Assembly (NCBI RefSeq): GCF_003762835.1
Contig: NZ_RJWA01000005.1
Location: 124,001 to 188,000, forward strand
Source of the DNA: Micromonospora sp. HM5-17
GTDB taxonomy: Bacteria; Actinomycetota; Actinomycetes; Mycobacteriales; Micromonosporaceae
Length of the DNA: 64,000 nucleotides
Reading direction: 5' to 3'
The stretch's first letter is position 1, and the number at the start of each line of letters is the position of its first letter. This document shows, piece by piece, positions 29,371 through 38,148 of this stretch. The notes beneath the pieces were generated by a model, which was given only the letters and a program-made list of their open reading frames with translations, had not been told where the DNA came from and did no database searches. A program made the translations under genes and the position numbers.

Positions 29371-30559
29371 GACGCCACTGCGCGGCGACGCTCGCCGCGT
29401 TCCCCATCAACCGGGGCGTGATGGTGCCGAGCGCCACGTCCCGGGCCCGCAACGCCAGCCGGCCCCGGGCCTGGAGCACCGCCGCCATCCGACGGGTCTG
29501 CCGGACCATCGTCGCGGTCCGGGGGCGACGCAGCCGGCTGTACGACTCGACGGCATCCCGCAGCGGCGGGCCGGGAATCGCCTCCCGGACCAGCGCCGCC
29601 AGCGTGGCGGCGTCCTCCAGGGCCAGACAGGCGCCCTGCCCGAGGTGGTGCGGCATGGCGTGCGCGGAGTCGCCGAGCAGGACGATCCCGCCGGTGCCGA
29701 TCGGGAAGCCGTACGACTTGGGCAGCGGTCGAAGCTCACGGACCTCCTGCTGGACCAGGTCCTCCGGCTCGGTGGCGGCGAGCAGGTCGACGATCGGCGC
29801 CGGCCAGTCGGCGAACCACCGGCGGAGCAGCGCGAGCTGGGTCGCCGGGGGCTCCGGGCGGGACGCGCCGGCCGCGGTCGCGACCCAGTAGATCCCGCCG
29901 CGGCTGGAGCCGCCGGCGGAGCCGCGCTCGCCGAGTGAGGCGGCGACGAAGCGGTAACCGGCGCCGAGGGTCTCCCCGCCGACCGGCTGGTCGGGTGGCA
30001 GCTCCGGGGCGCGGTACCAGGGGATGACCGCCCGCCACGCCGCGCAGCCGGAACTGACCACGGCGGCCTCGGGGGCGAGCCGACGCCGGAGCACGCTGTC
30101 GATGCCGTCGGCGGCGACCACCAGGTCGGCCTCGTAGGTGCTGCGCCCGTCCCCGACGGCCGGCCGCTCGCCGTCGGCGACCCGTACCGTCCGGACCTCC
30201 ACGCCGGTCCGGATCTCGACCTTGTCGCCGAGCCCGGCCACCAGCGCGTCGTGCAGGTCCTCCCGGTGGACGACGACCGGCGCCCGGTCGCCGAGCACCG
30301 GTCGGGGCTGGACCAGCCACTGCCCGTCGGGACGGCGGACGCCCGCGTCGGGCAGCGGGGTCGCGATCGCGGCCAGCCCCGCGCCGAGGTCGAGCGCGCG
30401 CAGCGCCCGGACCCCGTTGGGCCAGAGGATCAACGCGGTGCGTTCGGCCCGAACCCGGTCACCGCGCTCGAGGAGAGTCACCTGCCAACCGGTGCGGGCC
30501 AGCGCGCCGGCAGTCGCCAGCCCGCCGATCCCGGCACCCACCACCACGGCGGTCCGCAT
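29360..30559 (-). CDS. FAD-dependent monooxygenase
   Basis: A 399-residue group A flavin hydroxylase (PHBH type). Seen: the FAD Rossmann motif VVVGAGIGGLATAGALARTGW at the N-terminus, the conserved DLVVAADGIDSVLRR (DG motif), and IVLLGDSAHAMPHHLGQGACLALEDA (GD motif). Length is typical. Such enzymes hydroxylate aromatic rings using NAD(P)H and oxygen; the substrate is unknown. ATG at 30559 has GGAG ten bases upstream and begins 12 bases after the lgt stop, so the two are probably one transcript, perhaps by position rather than function. The C-terminus is basic. Confidence 0.88.
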   Translation of the reverse strand: MRTAVVVGAGIGGLATAGALARTGWQVTLLERGDRVRAERTALILWPNGVRALRALDLGAGLAAIATPLPDAGVRRPDGQWLVQPRPVLGDRAPVVVHREDLHDALVAGLGDKVEIRTGVEVRTVRVADGERPAVGDGRSTYEADLVVAADGIDSVLRRRLAPEAAVVSSGCAAWRAVIPWYRAPELPPDQPVGGETLGAGYRFVAASLGERGSAGGSSRGGIYWVATAAGASRPEPPATQLALLRRWFADWPAPIVDLLAATEPEDLVQQEVRELRPLPKSYGFPIGTGGIVLLGDSAHAMPHHLGQGACLALEDAATLAALVREAIPGPPLRDAVESYSRLRRPRTATMVRQTRRMAAVLQARGRLALRARDVALGTITPRLMGNAASVAAQWRPPA

Positions 30560-30571
30560 CGTCGGCTCCGT

Positions 30572-31792
30572 TCAGCGGTCCCGGTCGGCGCCGGTGCCGG
30601 CGGTGGATCCGGACCCGGTCTCAGCCTCGGCGGTCGCGTCGGTCTCCGACGCCGGTGCGGCCTCACCCGGGCGACTCTCGGCCGAGGGCGTCTCGGTGGC
30701 CGCCTCGGTCTCCTCCGCCGCGCCGTCCTGCGGCGCGGCGCCCGCGTCGCCGGCGCCGGAGCCGCCGGCCTCCTCGGGCGGCAGCTCGCCTGTCTCCCGA
30801 TAGCGGTCGAACTGCTCCTCGGTCACCACCCGGTAGCCGCTCGGCGCGGCCGTGCCGGCCTGGCGGGTCCGGGAGACGTCGACCTGGGAGACGTCGCCAC
30901 CGGTCGGGGTGACCGGCGCCGCGGTGGTGCCCAGCGGAACGACGTACTCGCGGGGGCCACGGACCCGGACGAAATAGATCAGCGCGCCCAGGAAGACCAG
31001 CGCGGAGGTCCAGACGTTGAGCCGTACGCCGAGGATCTGGTTGGCCTCGTCGGTTCGCATCATCTCGATCCAGAACCGGCCGGCGGTGTAGCCCATCACG
31101 TAGAGGGCGAAGGCGCGTCCCCGACCGAACCGGAACCGCCGGTCGAGGAGGAAGACGAGACCGGCGACGGCGATGTTCCAGAGCGCCTCGTAGAGGAAGG
31201 TGGGGTGGTACAGACCCGGTTCGAGGATCGGGTTGCCGTTGTCGTCGCGCAGCGCGTGCCCGGGGTTGGCCGGATCCATCCGGTTGATCTCCAGCCCCCA
31301 GGGCAGGGTCGTCTGGCCGCCGAAGAGCTCGTTGTTGAACCAGTTGCCGAACCGCCCGACCGCCTGGGCCAGCGGCAGCCCCGGAGCCAGCGCGTCCGCC
31401 ACCACGGTCAACGGGATGCCGAGCTGCCGGGCGGCCAGCCAGGCGCCCAGCGCCCCGCCGGCGACCGCGCCCCAGATCCCGAGCCCGCCCTCCCAGATGT
31501 AGAGGGCGCGGACCGGGTCGCCGCCCTCGCCGAAGTAGCTCTCGGGAGAGGTGATCACGTGGTAGATCCGGGCACCGACGATGCCGAACGGCACCGCCCA
31601 GACCGCGATGTCGAGCACCGCCCAGGGTGCGACGCCGCGGCGCCGCAGCCGCAGTTCCGTCACCACGGAGGCGACCACGATGCCGAGGACGATGCAGAGC
31701 GCGTACGCCCGGATCGGCACCGGGCCGAGCTGCCACACGGCGGTGGCTGGACTCGGCAGGGCCGCCTGAGGAGTCAGCGAGGCGAGGGTCAC
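30572..31792 (-). CDS. lgt: prolipoprotein diacylglyceryl transferase
   Basis: Lgt moves diacylglycerol from phosphatidylglycerol to the lipobox cysteine. The 406-residue protein has seven or so membrane segments, the catalytic-site motif YALCIVLGI, GARIYHVI, and the Lgt signature GRFGNWFNNELFG. HPTFLYEALWNI and GRFWIEMMRTD are also family marks. Residues about 290-406 are a hydrophilic, Ala/Glu-rich tail, as is common in actinobacteria. GTG at 31792 was preferred because TAGCCT stands eight bases upstream; GTG at 31831 is in frame but lacks signals. The position after trpA is conserved in actinobacteria. The FAS1 lipoprotein in this window would be a substrate. Confidence 0.95.
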   Translation of the reverse strand: MTLASLTPQAALPSPATAVWQLGPVPIRAYALCIVLGIVVASVVTELRLRRRGVAPWAVLDIAVWAVPFGIVGARIYHVITSPESYFGEGGDPVRALYIWEGGLGIWGAVAGGALGAWLAARQLGIPLTVVADALAPGLPLAQAVGRFGNWFNNELFGGQTTLPWGLEINRMDPANPGHALRDDNGNPILEPGLYHPTFLYEALWNIAVAGLVFLLDRRFRFGRGRAFALYVMGYTAGRFWIEMMRTDEANQILGVRLNVWTSALVFLGALIYFVRVRGPREYVVPLGTTAAPVTPTGGDVSQVDVSRTRQAGTAAPSGYRVVTEEQFDRYRETGELPPEEAGGSGAGDAGAAPQDGAAEETEAATETPSAESRPGEAAPASETDATAEAETGSGSTAGTGADRDR

Positions 31793-31800
31793 GGGTGCAC

Positions 31801-31806
31801 AGGCTA
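31801..31806 (-). promoter_or_regulatory. -10 box TAGCCT upstream of lgt
   Basis: On the minus strand TAGCCT lies eight bases before GTG 31792; the spacing is slightly longer than in the other leaderless candidates, so support is modest. Confidence 0.35.
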
Positions 31807-31966
31807 CCGTCGCGACCCCCACCGGCGGCACCCCGGTCCGGTTGGCGCGCCCTGGTGAGCCGAGTCCGGTTCGTGGACCGGCGCGAATTATCGGCCGTCG
31901 CGGACGGAGCCCCCCGCACCCGACGGCGTCGGCTCCGGCCGAGGGCCCGCCGCCCGGCAGGGCCGG

Positions 31967-32776
31967 TCAGGAGCGGACGGCCCGCACCCCCTCGGCGAGC
32001 TCGGTGCTGAGGGCACGCAGGGCGGCCAGCCCGGACGCCTCGTCCGGCGCGTCCAGCACCGTACGGACGAGCGCGCTGCCGACGATCACCCCGTCGGCGT
32101 ACCGGCCGACCTCGGCGGCCTGGGCCCCGGTGCTGACCCCGAGACCGACCCCGACCGGCAGGTCGGTGACCTCGCGAACCCGGCCCACCAGGATCGGCGC
32201 CGCCTCGGAGGTGCGCTCCCGCGCGCCGGTGACCCCCATCAGGGCGGTGGCGTAGACGAAACCCCGGCAGTGCGCGACGGTCATCGCCAGCCGCTCGTCG
32301 GTGGAGGAGGGGGCGACCAGGAACGTCCGGTCCAGCCCGTACGCGTCGGAGGCGGCAAGCCACTCGGCCGCCTCCTCCGGAATCAGGTCCGGGGTGATCA
32401 GGCCGGTGCCGCCGGCGGCCGCCAGGTCGCGGGCGAAGGCGTCCACACCGTACTGCTCGATCGGGTTCCAGTAGGTCATGATGACGACCGGGGCGCCGGT
32501 GGCGGTGACCGCCTCGACGACGCGCAGCGCGTCGGCGACCCGGACCCCGCCGGCGAGCGCGATGTCGCTGGCCCGCTGGATGACCGGCCCGTCCATCACC
32601 GGATCGGAGTACGGAATCTCCAGCTCGATGACGTCGACCCCGGACTCGACCATCGCGGTCATCGCCGCGATGCTCCGCTCGACGGTCGGGAAACCGGCCG
32701 GCATGCAGCCGACCAACAGGGCCCGCTCCTCGGCACGGGCCTTCTCGAAGGCGACCGCGATGCTCCGCTCGGACAC
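31967..32776 (-). CDS. trpA: tryptophan synthase alpha subunit
   Basis: TrpA cleaves indole-3-glycerol phosphate to indole and glyceraldehyde 3-phosphate. 269 residues, normal size. Seen: LVGCMPAGFPT, the catalytic Glu in VIELEIPYSDPVMDGPVIQ, the catalytic Asp in ITPDLIPEE, and the phosphate-binding VGVGLGVST and GVIVGSALV. GTG at 32776 has GGTGAGGGGC as ribosome site; GTG at 32785, which overlaps the trpB stop, is the alternative and would add three residues. The gene follows trpB directly, as expected for a subunit pair. The window has no trpF, trpD or trpG. Confidence 0.97.
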   Translation of the reverse strand: MSERSIAVAFEKARAEERALLVGCMPAGFPTVERSIAAMTAMVESGVDVIELEIPYSDPVMDGPVIQRASDIALAGGVRVADALRVVEAVTATGAPVVIMTYWNPIEQYGVDAFARDLAAAGGTGLITPDLIPEEAAEWLAASDAYGLDRTFLVAPSSTDERLAMTVAHCRGFVYATALMGVTGARERTSEAAPILVGRVREVTDLPVGVGLGVSTGAQAAEVGRYADGVIVGSALVRTVLDAPDEASGLAALRALSTELAEGVRAVRS

Positions 32777-32781
32777 GCCCC

Positions 32782-34023
32782 TCACCCCTGCCGCTCGTCG
32801 AGGAGACCGAAATACCTACCGGCGGTGTGCATGTCCTTGTCGCCCCGACCGGAGAGGTTGACCACGATGGTGGGCTCGCGACCCAGCTCGGCGGTGAGCG
32901 CCGGGATGATCCGCAACGCGCCGGCCAGCGCGTGCGCGCTCTCGATCGCCGGGATGATCCCCTCGGTCCGGCAGAGCAGCTGGAAGGCCGACATCGCCTC
33001 GGCGTCGGTGACCGGCTCGTACCGGGCCCGGCCGATGTCGTTGAGCCAGGCGTGCTCGGGCCCGACCCCCGGGTAGTCCAGCCCGGCGGAGATCGAGTGC
33101 GACTCCTGGGTCTGCCCGTCGGCGTCCTGCAGCACGTACGTCCGCGTACCGTGCAGGACCCCGGCGGAGCCGCCGGTGATGCTGGAGGCGTGCCGCCCGG
33201 TCTCGATCCCCTCGCCGCCGGCCTCGAAGCCGTAGAGCCGGACGTCGGCGTCGTCGATGAAGGCGTGGAAGATGCCGAGGGCGTTGGAGCCGCCGCCGAC
33301 GCAGGCGGCGACGGCGTCCGGGAGCGCCCCGGTCAGCTCCAGGCACTGCTGGCGGGCCTCGACGCCGATGCCCCGGACGAACTCGCGGACCATCGCCGGG
33401 AACGGGTGCGGCCCGGCGACGGTGCCGATCAGGTAGTGGGTCCGGTCGACGTTGGTGACCCAGTCCCGCATCGCCTCGTTCATCGCGTCCTTCAGCGTCC
33501 GCGACCCGGACGTCACCGGGATCACCGTGGCGCCGAGCATCCGCATCCGGGCGACGTTGAGCGCCTGGCGCTGGGTGTCCAGCTCACCCATGTAGACCAC
33601 GCACTCCAGGTCGAGGTACGCGGCCGCGGTCGCGCTCGCCACGCCGTGCTGGCCCGCGCCGGTCTCGGCGATCACCCGCGGCTTGCCCATCCGCTTGGTG
33701 AGCAGCGCCTGCCCGAGGACGTTGCGGACCTTGTGCGCCCCGGTGTGGTTGAGGTCCTCCCGCTTGAGCAGGATCCGGGCGCCGGCCTCCGCGGAGAGCC
33801 GCTCGGCCCGGTAGAGCAGCGACGGGGTGCCGGCGTACTCGCGCAGCATCCGGTCGAACTCGGCCTGGAACGTCGGGTCGGCCAGCGCCGCCCGGTACTC
33901 CCGGTCGAGCTCGTCGAGCGCCGCGACCAGCGCCTCGGGGACGAAGCGTCCCCCGTACCGGCCGAAGTGGCCGGCGGCATCGGGCACGGCGGCGGTGCCG
34001 CTGGTCAGGGGTGGCGCAGTCAT
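32782..34023 (-). CDS. trpB: tryptophan synthase beta subunit
   Basis: TrpB joins indole and serine to make tryptophan, using pyridoxal phosphate. 413 residues. Seen: [13 protein letters not shown] at the N-terminus, the PLP lysine in [26 protein letters not shown], and the phosphate-binding GGGSNALG. C-terminal SGRGDKDM is the usual family end motif. ATG at 34023 has an excellent ribosome site, AGGAGGCCGGC. It begins 16 bases after trpC and is coupled to trpA downstream. Confidence 0.98.
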   Translation of the reverse strand: MTAPPLTSGTAAVPDAAGHFGRYGGRFVPEALVAALDELDREYRAALADPTFQAEFDRMLREYAGTPSLLYRAERLSAEAGARILLKREDLNHTGAHKVRNVLGQALLTKRMGKPRVIAETGAGQHGVASATAAAYLDLECVVYMGELDTQRQALNVARMRMLGATVIPVTSGSRTLKDAMNEAMRDWVTNVDRTHYLIGTVAGPHPFPAMVREFVRGIGVEARQQCLELTGALPDAVAACVGGGSNALGIFHAFIDDADVRLYGFEAGGEGIETGRHASSITGGSAGVLHGTRTYVLQDADGQTQESHSISAGLDYPGVGPEHAWLNDIGRARYEPVTDAEAMSAFQLLCRTEGIIPAIESAHALAGALRIIPALTAELGREPTIVVNLSGRGDKDMHTAGRYFGLLDERQG

Positions 34024-34039
34024 GCCGGCCTCCTCGGGT

Positions 34040-34930
34040 TCATCGGACCGGTCGGGGGGTCGCGGGGTGGTTGCCGGCGTTGACCAGCTCGGCCACCGCC
34101 TCCCGCGGACTCTTCTGGGTGACCAGGCCCTCGCCGACCAGCACCGCGTCGGCGCCGGCCGAGGCGTACCGGATCAGGTCGTGGGGGCCGCGCACCCCTG
34201 ACTCGGCGACCTTGACGATGTTGTTCGGCAGCCCGGGTGCGATCCGTTCGAAGACCGACCGGTCGACCTCCAGGGTCCGCAGGTTGCGGGCGTTGACGCC
34301 GATGACCTGGGCACCGGCCTCCAGGGCCCGGTCGGCCTCCTCCTCGTCGTGCACCTCGACCAGCGGGGTCATGCCCAGCGACTCGATCCGTTCGAGAAGC
34401 CCGACCAGGACGTTCTGCTCCAGCGCGGCGACGATCAGCAGGACGAGGTCGGCGCCGTACGCCCGGGCCTCGTGCACCTGATAGCTGGTGACGATGAAGT
34501 CCTTGCGGAGGATCGGAACGTTCACCGCGGCCCGGACCGCCTTCAGGTCCTCCAGCGACCCGCCGAACCAGCGGCCCTCGGTCAGGACGCTGATGCAGCG
34601 GGCCCCGCCGGCCGCGTAGTCACTGGCCAGGTCGGCCGGATCGGCGATCTCGGCGAGCTGTCCCCTCGAGGGCGACGAGCGCTTGACCTCGGCGATCACC
34701 CCGACGCCCGGCTTGCGCAGCACCGCGTACGCGTCCAGCGGCGGTGGGGCGGCCGCCGCGAGCCGCTTGATCTCCTCCAGCGGAACCTGTTGTTGTCGGC
34801 GCTCGACGTCCTCCCGGACTCCCGCGAGGATCTCGTCAAGTACGTTGGCGGACGCGGCCGGCCCGGCGTCGTCCCCCTCCGCGTGCGGATGCTCACCAGT
34901 CACCAACGGACTCCCCTCTCCGGGTGTCAT
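34040..34930 (-). CDS. trpC: indole-3-glycerol phosphate synthase
   Basis: TrpC closes the indole ring from the deoxyribulose intermediate. 296 residues. Seen: [13 protein letters not shown] (catalytic Glu and Lys), [36 protein letters not shown] and [12 protein letters not shown]. The first 30 residues ([14 protein letters not shown]) are an extra tail before the usual [12 protein letters not shown] start. ATG at 34930 is supported by the minus-strand box TAGCAT exactly six bases upstream (leaderless). A GTG at 34903 with GGGGAG upstream is an alternative that would remove nine residues. A leaderless start leaves no room for a classic attenuator at this promoter. Confidence 0.97.
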   Translation of the reverse strand: MTPGEGSPLVTGEHPHAEGDDAGPAASANVLDEILAGVREDVERRQQQVPLEEIKRLAAAAPPPLDAYAVLRKPGVGVIAEVKRSSPSRGQLAEIADPADLASDYAAGGARCISVLTEGRWFGGSLEDLKAVRAAVNVPILRKDFIVTSYQVHEARAYGADLVLLIVAALEQNVLVGLLERIESLGMTPLVEVHDEEEADRALEAGAQVIGVNARNLRTLEVDRSVFERIAPGLPNNIVKVAESGVRGPHDLIRYASAGADAVLVGEGLVTQKSPREAVAELVNAGNHPATPRPVR

Positions 34931-35312
34931 GGGCCGATGCTAGGCGTCGCCACGGGGCGGACACCGTCGGGGGTATGGCGTGATTCACGAGATGGGTTGG
35001 GGCATAATACCCAGCTTCGCGTAAGCGGGACATCACGCTCCGCCACCGCCCGGGGATCGCCGCCGAACCGTCTCCCGGAGAACGCGAGGGGCGGGCGCCG
35101 TGCGGCGGGAGCTGTGACCGACGTCAAGGCCGGCGACGGGTCGACCGACGGTGAACGGGGTGGAGCATGGATACGGACCCGGCCGGCCCCGGGAACGGAA
35201 CCGTTGATCCAGGGGTCACCGGGCGGAAACAGCCTCCCGGCACCATGGGCCTCGGGCACACTGGTCGCGGGGAGCCGCCGGCCAGTCGGATCGATCGTCG
35301 TACGGGGAGACC
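34931..35312. other. intergenic region between divergent trpC and a hypothetical gene
   Basis: Holds the trpC -10 box and a TATTAT alternative. Many actinobacteria carry a small HGxxPAAW gene on the trp strand here; I found no such frame. No other feature seen. Confidence 0.45.
34937..34942 (-). promoter_or_regulatory. -10 box TAGCAT of leaderless trpC
   Basis: Minus-strand TAGCAT, six bases (CGGCCC), then ATG 34930. A second possible -10, TATTAT, is about 70 bases further upstream near 35008 on the same strand. Confidence 0.6.
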
Positions 35313-35828
35313 ATGAGCGCTGCGAAGCCTGGCTCGACCATCGACCTGAGCAGCATTCCGCGAGCCGTCCTCTCCGTCGCGGCCACCGTGGTCCACAACG
35401 TGGAACGGGCCGTCGTCGGCGACGCCCGGATGCGGACCGCCCGGGGCAACGCCTGGGAGGCGATCTGCGCCGACCGGGACCGCGCCCACCGCCGGGAGGA
35501 GGTCCGCGCCCTGGTGGCGGCGCTCGCCGCCACCCCGCCGACCCGGTCCCGCACCGCCCCACTCCCAGCGGAGGGGCAGCCCACCCCGCTGTCGTCCGCG
35601 GATCGCGCCGTAGCGCCGCCGTCCGGTGCCGACACCGCGAGACGGTCGCCGGCCAGCCCCACCGCCGAACCCCAGGCGAGGCGCCGCGCCGCGGCGGGAG
35701 CGCGGGCGAACGACCGCGCCGCGGCCGAACCGCAGACCCGGCGCCGTGCCGCGGCTGCGTCGTCGAGCCGGCGGGCCGCGGACCCGGCGTCGGACCGGCG
35801 CGCCGCGCGGCGGCAGCCGGTCAGCTGA
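35313..35828 (+). CDS. hypothetical protein, charged, disordered C-terminus
   Basis: 171 residues of unknown function. Residues 1-75 have a helical, conserved-looking core (RAVLSVAATVVHNVERAVVGDARMRTARGNAWEAICADRDRA). The remainder is Arg, Ala and Pro rich with RRRAAA repeats, likely disordered and basic, so nucleic-acid contact is conceivable. ATG at 35313 has the ribosome site GGGGAGACC. It is convergent with the Trp-associated membrane protein gene (40 bases apart) and divergent from trpC, so it interrupts the trp operon strand. An opposite-strand frame over the same bases has no start with a ribosome site. Confidence 0.6.
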   Translation: MSAAKPGSTIDLSSIPRAVLSVAATVVHNVERAVVGDARMRTARGNAWEAICADRDRAHRREEVRALVAALAATPPTRSRTAPLPAEGQPTPLSSADRAVAPPSGADTARRSPASPTAEPQARRRAAAGARANDRAAAEPQTRRRAAAASSSRRAADPASDRRAARRQPVS

Positions 35829-35867
35829 GCGCCCTTTCGCGACGGACCATCTCCCCGCGGTGGGCGG

Positions 35868-36548
35868 TCAGCCGGCCGTCGGGTCCTCGCCTCGGTCGAG
35901 CGCGTCCCAGACCGCCGCTGTCCGCCCGGCGTCAACCCGGCCGCCGGCCCCGGCCGCCTCCGGCACCCGATCCGGTCGGCCGCGTTCGTAGCGGGCTCCC
36001 ATGACCGGCCATGTCCCGCCCCGGACGGCGGTGACCACCCCGGCCGAGGCGGCCAGCACCCCGCCGAGCATGCAGAGCAGCGGCCAGCCGACCGACACCT
36101 CGCCCCGGGCGACCGCGAACCCGCCGTACGCCCCGCCGGCCGCCACCCCGAGTCCGACCAGGGCCAGCAGCGCGCCGACGCACCGGCGTACCACCCCCCG
36201 GGTGGCGAGTACCGCGCCGGCGGCGGCGAGCCCGACCAGGGCGAGCGCCGGCAGCCAGGGCAGCAGGTCGCCGCCGCTGCTCACCACCTGCCGGGCGGGC
36301 AGCGGGGCCGGCCGGGGAATCAGCTCGACCGCCCACGTCCGGGTCGCGGCGAAGACCGCCAGCCCGGCACCGAGCACGCAGAGCAGGACGGCGTACGTCA
36401 ACGCGCGCCGGCCGGTCGACGCCGGTCCCCCGCCACCCGCCGGAACGGTCTCGGCGTCCCGGCCGACGGGCGGGGCGGATCCGGTGTCCGGGGCGGTCGG
36501 TGGGGCGGCCCCGGCATCCGGCGCGGCGGGTCGGTCCGGGGTGCTCAC
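35868..36548 (-). CDS. Trp biosynthesis-associated membrane protein
   Basis: 226 residues. An Ala/Pro-rich head (residues 1-45) is followed by four membrane segments: LTYAVLLCVLGAGLAVFAATRTW, LLPWLPALALVGLAAAGAVLA, VGALLALVGLGVAAGGAYGGFA and WPLLCMLGGVLAASAGVVTA. The segment AATRTWAVE after the first helix is typical of the Trp-operon membrane protein family (TIGR02234), known from actinobacterial trp operons but with no proved function; transport or sensing of tryptophan has been supposed. GTG at 36548 overlaps the trpE stop (GTGA), so the two are translated together. Confidence 0.85.
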   Translation of the reverse strand: MSTPDRPAAPDAGAAPPTAPDTGSAPPVGRDAETVPAGGGGPASTGRRALTYAVLLCVLGAGLAVFAATRTWAVELIPRPAPLPARQVVSSGGDLLPWLPALALVGLAAAGAVLATRGVVRRCVGALLALVGLGVAAGGAYGGFAVARGEVSVGWPLLCMLGGVLAASAGVVTAVRGGTWPVMGARYERGRPDRVPEAAGAGGRVDAGRTAAVWDALDRGEDPTAG

Positions 36549-38128
36549 CGGGCCGGCCGCAGGGTCTCGGCCGCCGCGATCGCGGCGAGTACGGCAGCGG
36601 CCTTGCTACGCGTCTCCCGGTCCTCGGCCGCCGGGTCGGAGTCGGCGACGATCCCGGCGCCGGCCTGCACGTACGCCCGCCCGCCGCGCAGCAGCGCGGT
36701 CCGGATGGCGATCGCCATGTCCAGGTCCCCGCCGAAGCCGAAGTATCCGACCGTGCCTCCGTACAGGCCACGCCGGGTCGGCTCCAGCTCCTCGATGATC
36801 TCCATCGCCCGTACCTTCGGAGCCCCGGAGAGGGTGCCGGCCGGGAAGGTGGCGGCCAACGCGTCGAAGGCGGTCTGGTCGTCGCGCAGCGTCCCGACGA
36901 CGGTCGAGACGATGTGCATGACGTGGCTGTACCGCTCGATGGTGGCGAACTCCGGCACCTCGACCGTCCCCGGCCGGCACACCCGGCCGAGGTCGTTGCG
37001 GCCAAGGTCGACGAGCATGACGTGCTCGGCACGCTCCTTCGGGTCGCTGATCAGCTCGGCGGCCAGCCGGGCGTCGTCGGCCGGGCTCGCACCCCGGGGC
37101 CGGGTGCCCGCGATCGGGTGCAGCATCGCCCGCCGCTGCCCGTCCTCGCCGATGGTGACCTTCAGATGCGCCTCCGGCGAGGAGCCCACGATGTCGAAGT
37201 CGTCGAAGCGCAGCAGGTACATGTACGGGCTCGGGTTGGTGGCCCGCAGCACCCGGTAGACGTCCAGCGGGTCGGCGTCGGTCTGCCGTTCGAAGCGCTG
37301 GGCGAGCACGATCTGGAAGCACTCCCCGGCCCGGATCGCCTCCTTGGCCGCCTCGACCGCCTTCGGGTACGCCCCCTCCGGCGTACGGCTGACGACGTCC
37401 CGCACCGCCGGCCGGTCGACCGTGGAGATCATCGGCGGGATCGGCCGGGAGAGCGCGGTCGTCATCGCGTCCAGCCGGCCGATCGCCTGGTGGTAGGCGG
37501 CGCTGACCTCGGCGTCCCGGTCCGGCGACGGCGCGGACCCCGGCCCGGCCGGATCGGCGGCGGGTAGCGGCAGGACGGCGTTCGCGACCAGGATCGCCGA
37601 CCCGTCGAAGTGGTCCAGCACCACCAGGTCGGTGGCGAGCATCATGCCCAGCTCGGGCAGGCCGAGATCGTCCTCGGTCAACGCCGGCAACCGCTCGATG
37701 CGCCGTACCACGTCGTACCCGAGGTAGCCGACCATCCCGCCGGTCAACGGCGGCAGCTGACCCCGGTCGGGCCCGGCCGGCCCGGTGAGCGCCGCCACGG
37801 TTGCCCGCAGCACCGCCAGCGGATCACCGTCGGTCGGCACCCCCTCGGGCGGGGTGCCGAGCCAGTGCGCCCGGCCGTCCCGCTCGACGAGGGTGGCGCT
37901 GCTGCGGACGCCGACGAAGGAGTAGCGGGACCAGGGGATGCCCGTCGCCCCGGCGCCCTGCTCGGCGGACTCCAGCAGGAAGGTGCCGGGGCCGCCGGCG
38001 AGCTTGCGGTAGACGCCGACCGGCGTCTCGCCGTCGGCCAGCAGCCGCCGGGTCACGGGCACCACCCGCCGGGTCCGGGCCAGCTCGTGGAAGGTCGCCT
38101 CGTCCGGGCTCACCACACCGGTGGTCAT
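36545..38128 (-). CDS. trpE: anthranilate synthase component I
   Basis: TrpE makes anthranilate from chorismate with ammonia from TrpG. 527 residues. Seen: the feedback site region FLLESAEQG (Leu-Leu-Glu-Ser), GGMVGYLGYDVVR, IVLAQRFERQT, the chorismate-binding HPIAGTRPRG, DLGRNDLGRVC and FPAGTLSGAPKVRAMEIIEELEP. ATG at 38128 has GGTGGTGACCC as ribosome site; two upstream in-frame ATGs (38152, 38206) lie in the preceding gene's end. It begins 20 bases after hisI. The LLES element suggests tryptophan feedback control of the enzyme. Confidence 0.97.
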   Translation of the reverse strand: MTTGVVSPDEATFHELARTRRVVPVTRRLLADGETPVGVYRKLAGGPGTFLLESAEQGAGATGIPWSRYSFVGVRSSATLVERDGRAHWLGTPPEGVPTDGDPLAVLRATVAALTGPAGPDRGQLPPLTGGMVGYLGYDVVRRIERLPALTEDDLGLPELGMMLATDLVVLDHFDGSAILVANAVLPLPAADPAGPGSAPSPDRDAEVSAAYHQAIGRLDAMTTALSRPIPPMISTVDRPAVRDVVSRTPEGAYPKAVEAAKEAIRAGECFQIVLAQRFERQTDADPLDVYRVLRATNPSPYMYLLRFDDFDIVGSSPEAHLKVTIGEDGQRRAMLHPIAGTRPRGASPADDARLAAELISDPKERAEHVMLVDLGRNDLGRVCRPGTVEVPEFATIERYSHVMHIVSTVVGTLRDDQTAFDALAATFPAGTLSGAPKVRAMEIIEELEPTRRGLYGGTVGYFGFGGDLDMAIAIRTALLRGGRAYVQAGAGIVADSDPAAEDRETRSKAAAVLAAIAAAETLRPAR

Positions 38129-38148
38129 CGGGTCACCACCCAGGATCG

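Noticed and set aside
35216-35935. 239-codon minus-strand frame over the hypothetical gene at 35313-35828
   Set aside because: Its start has no ribosome site, it is Arg/Ser-rich throughout, and the plus-strand frame has a good site and a conserved-looking N-terminus.
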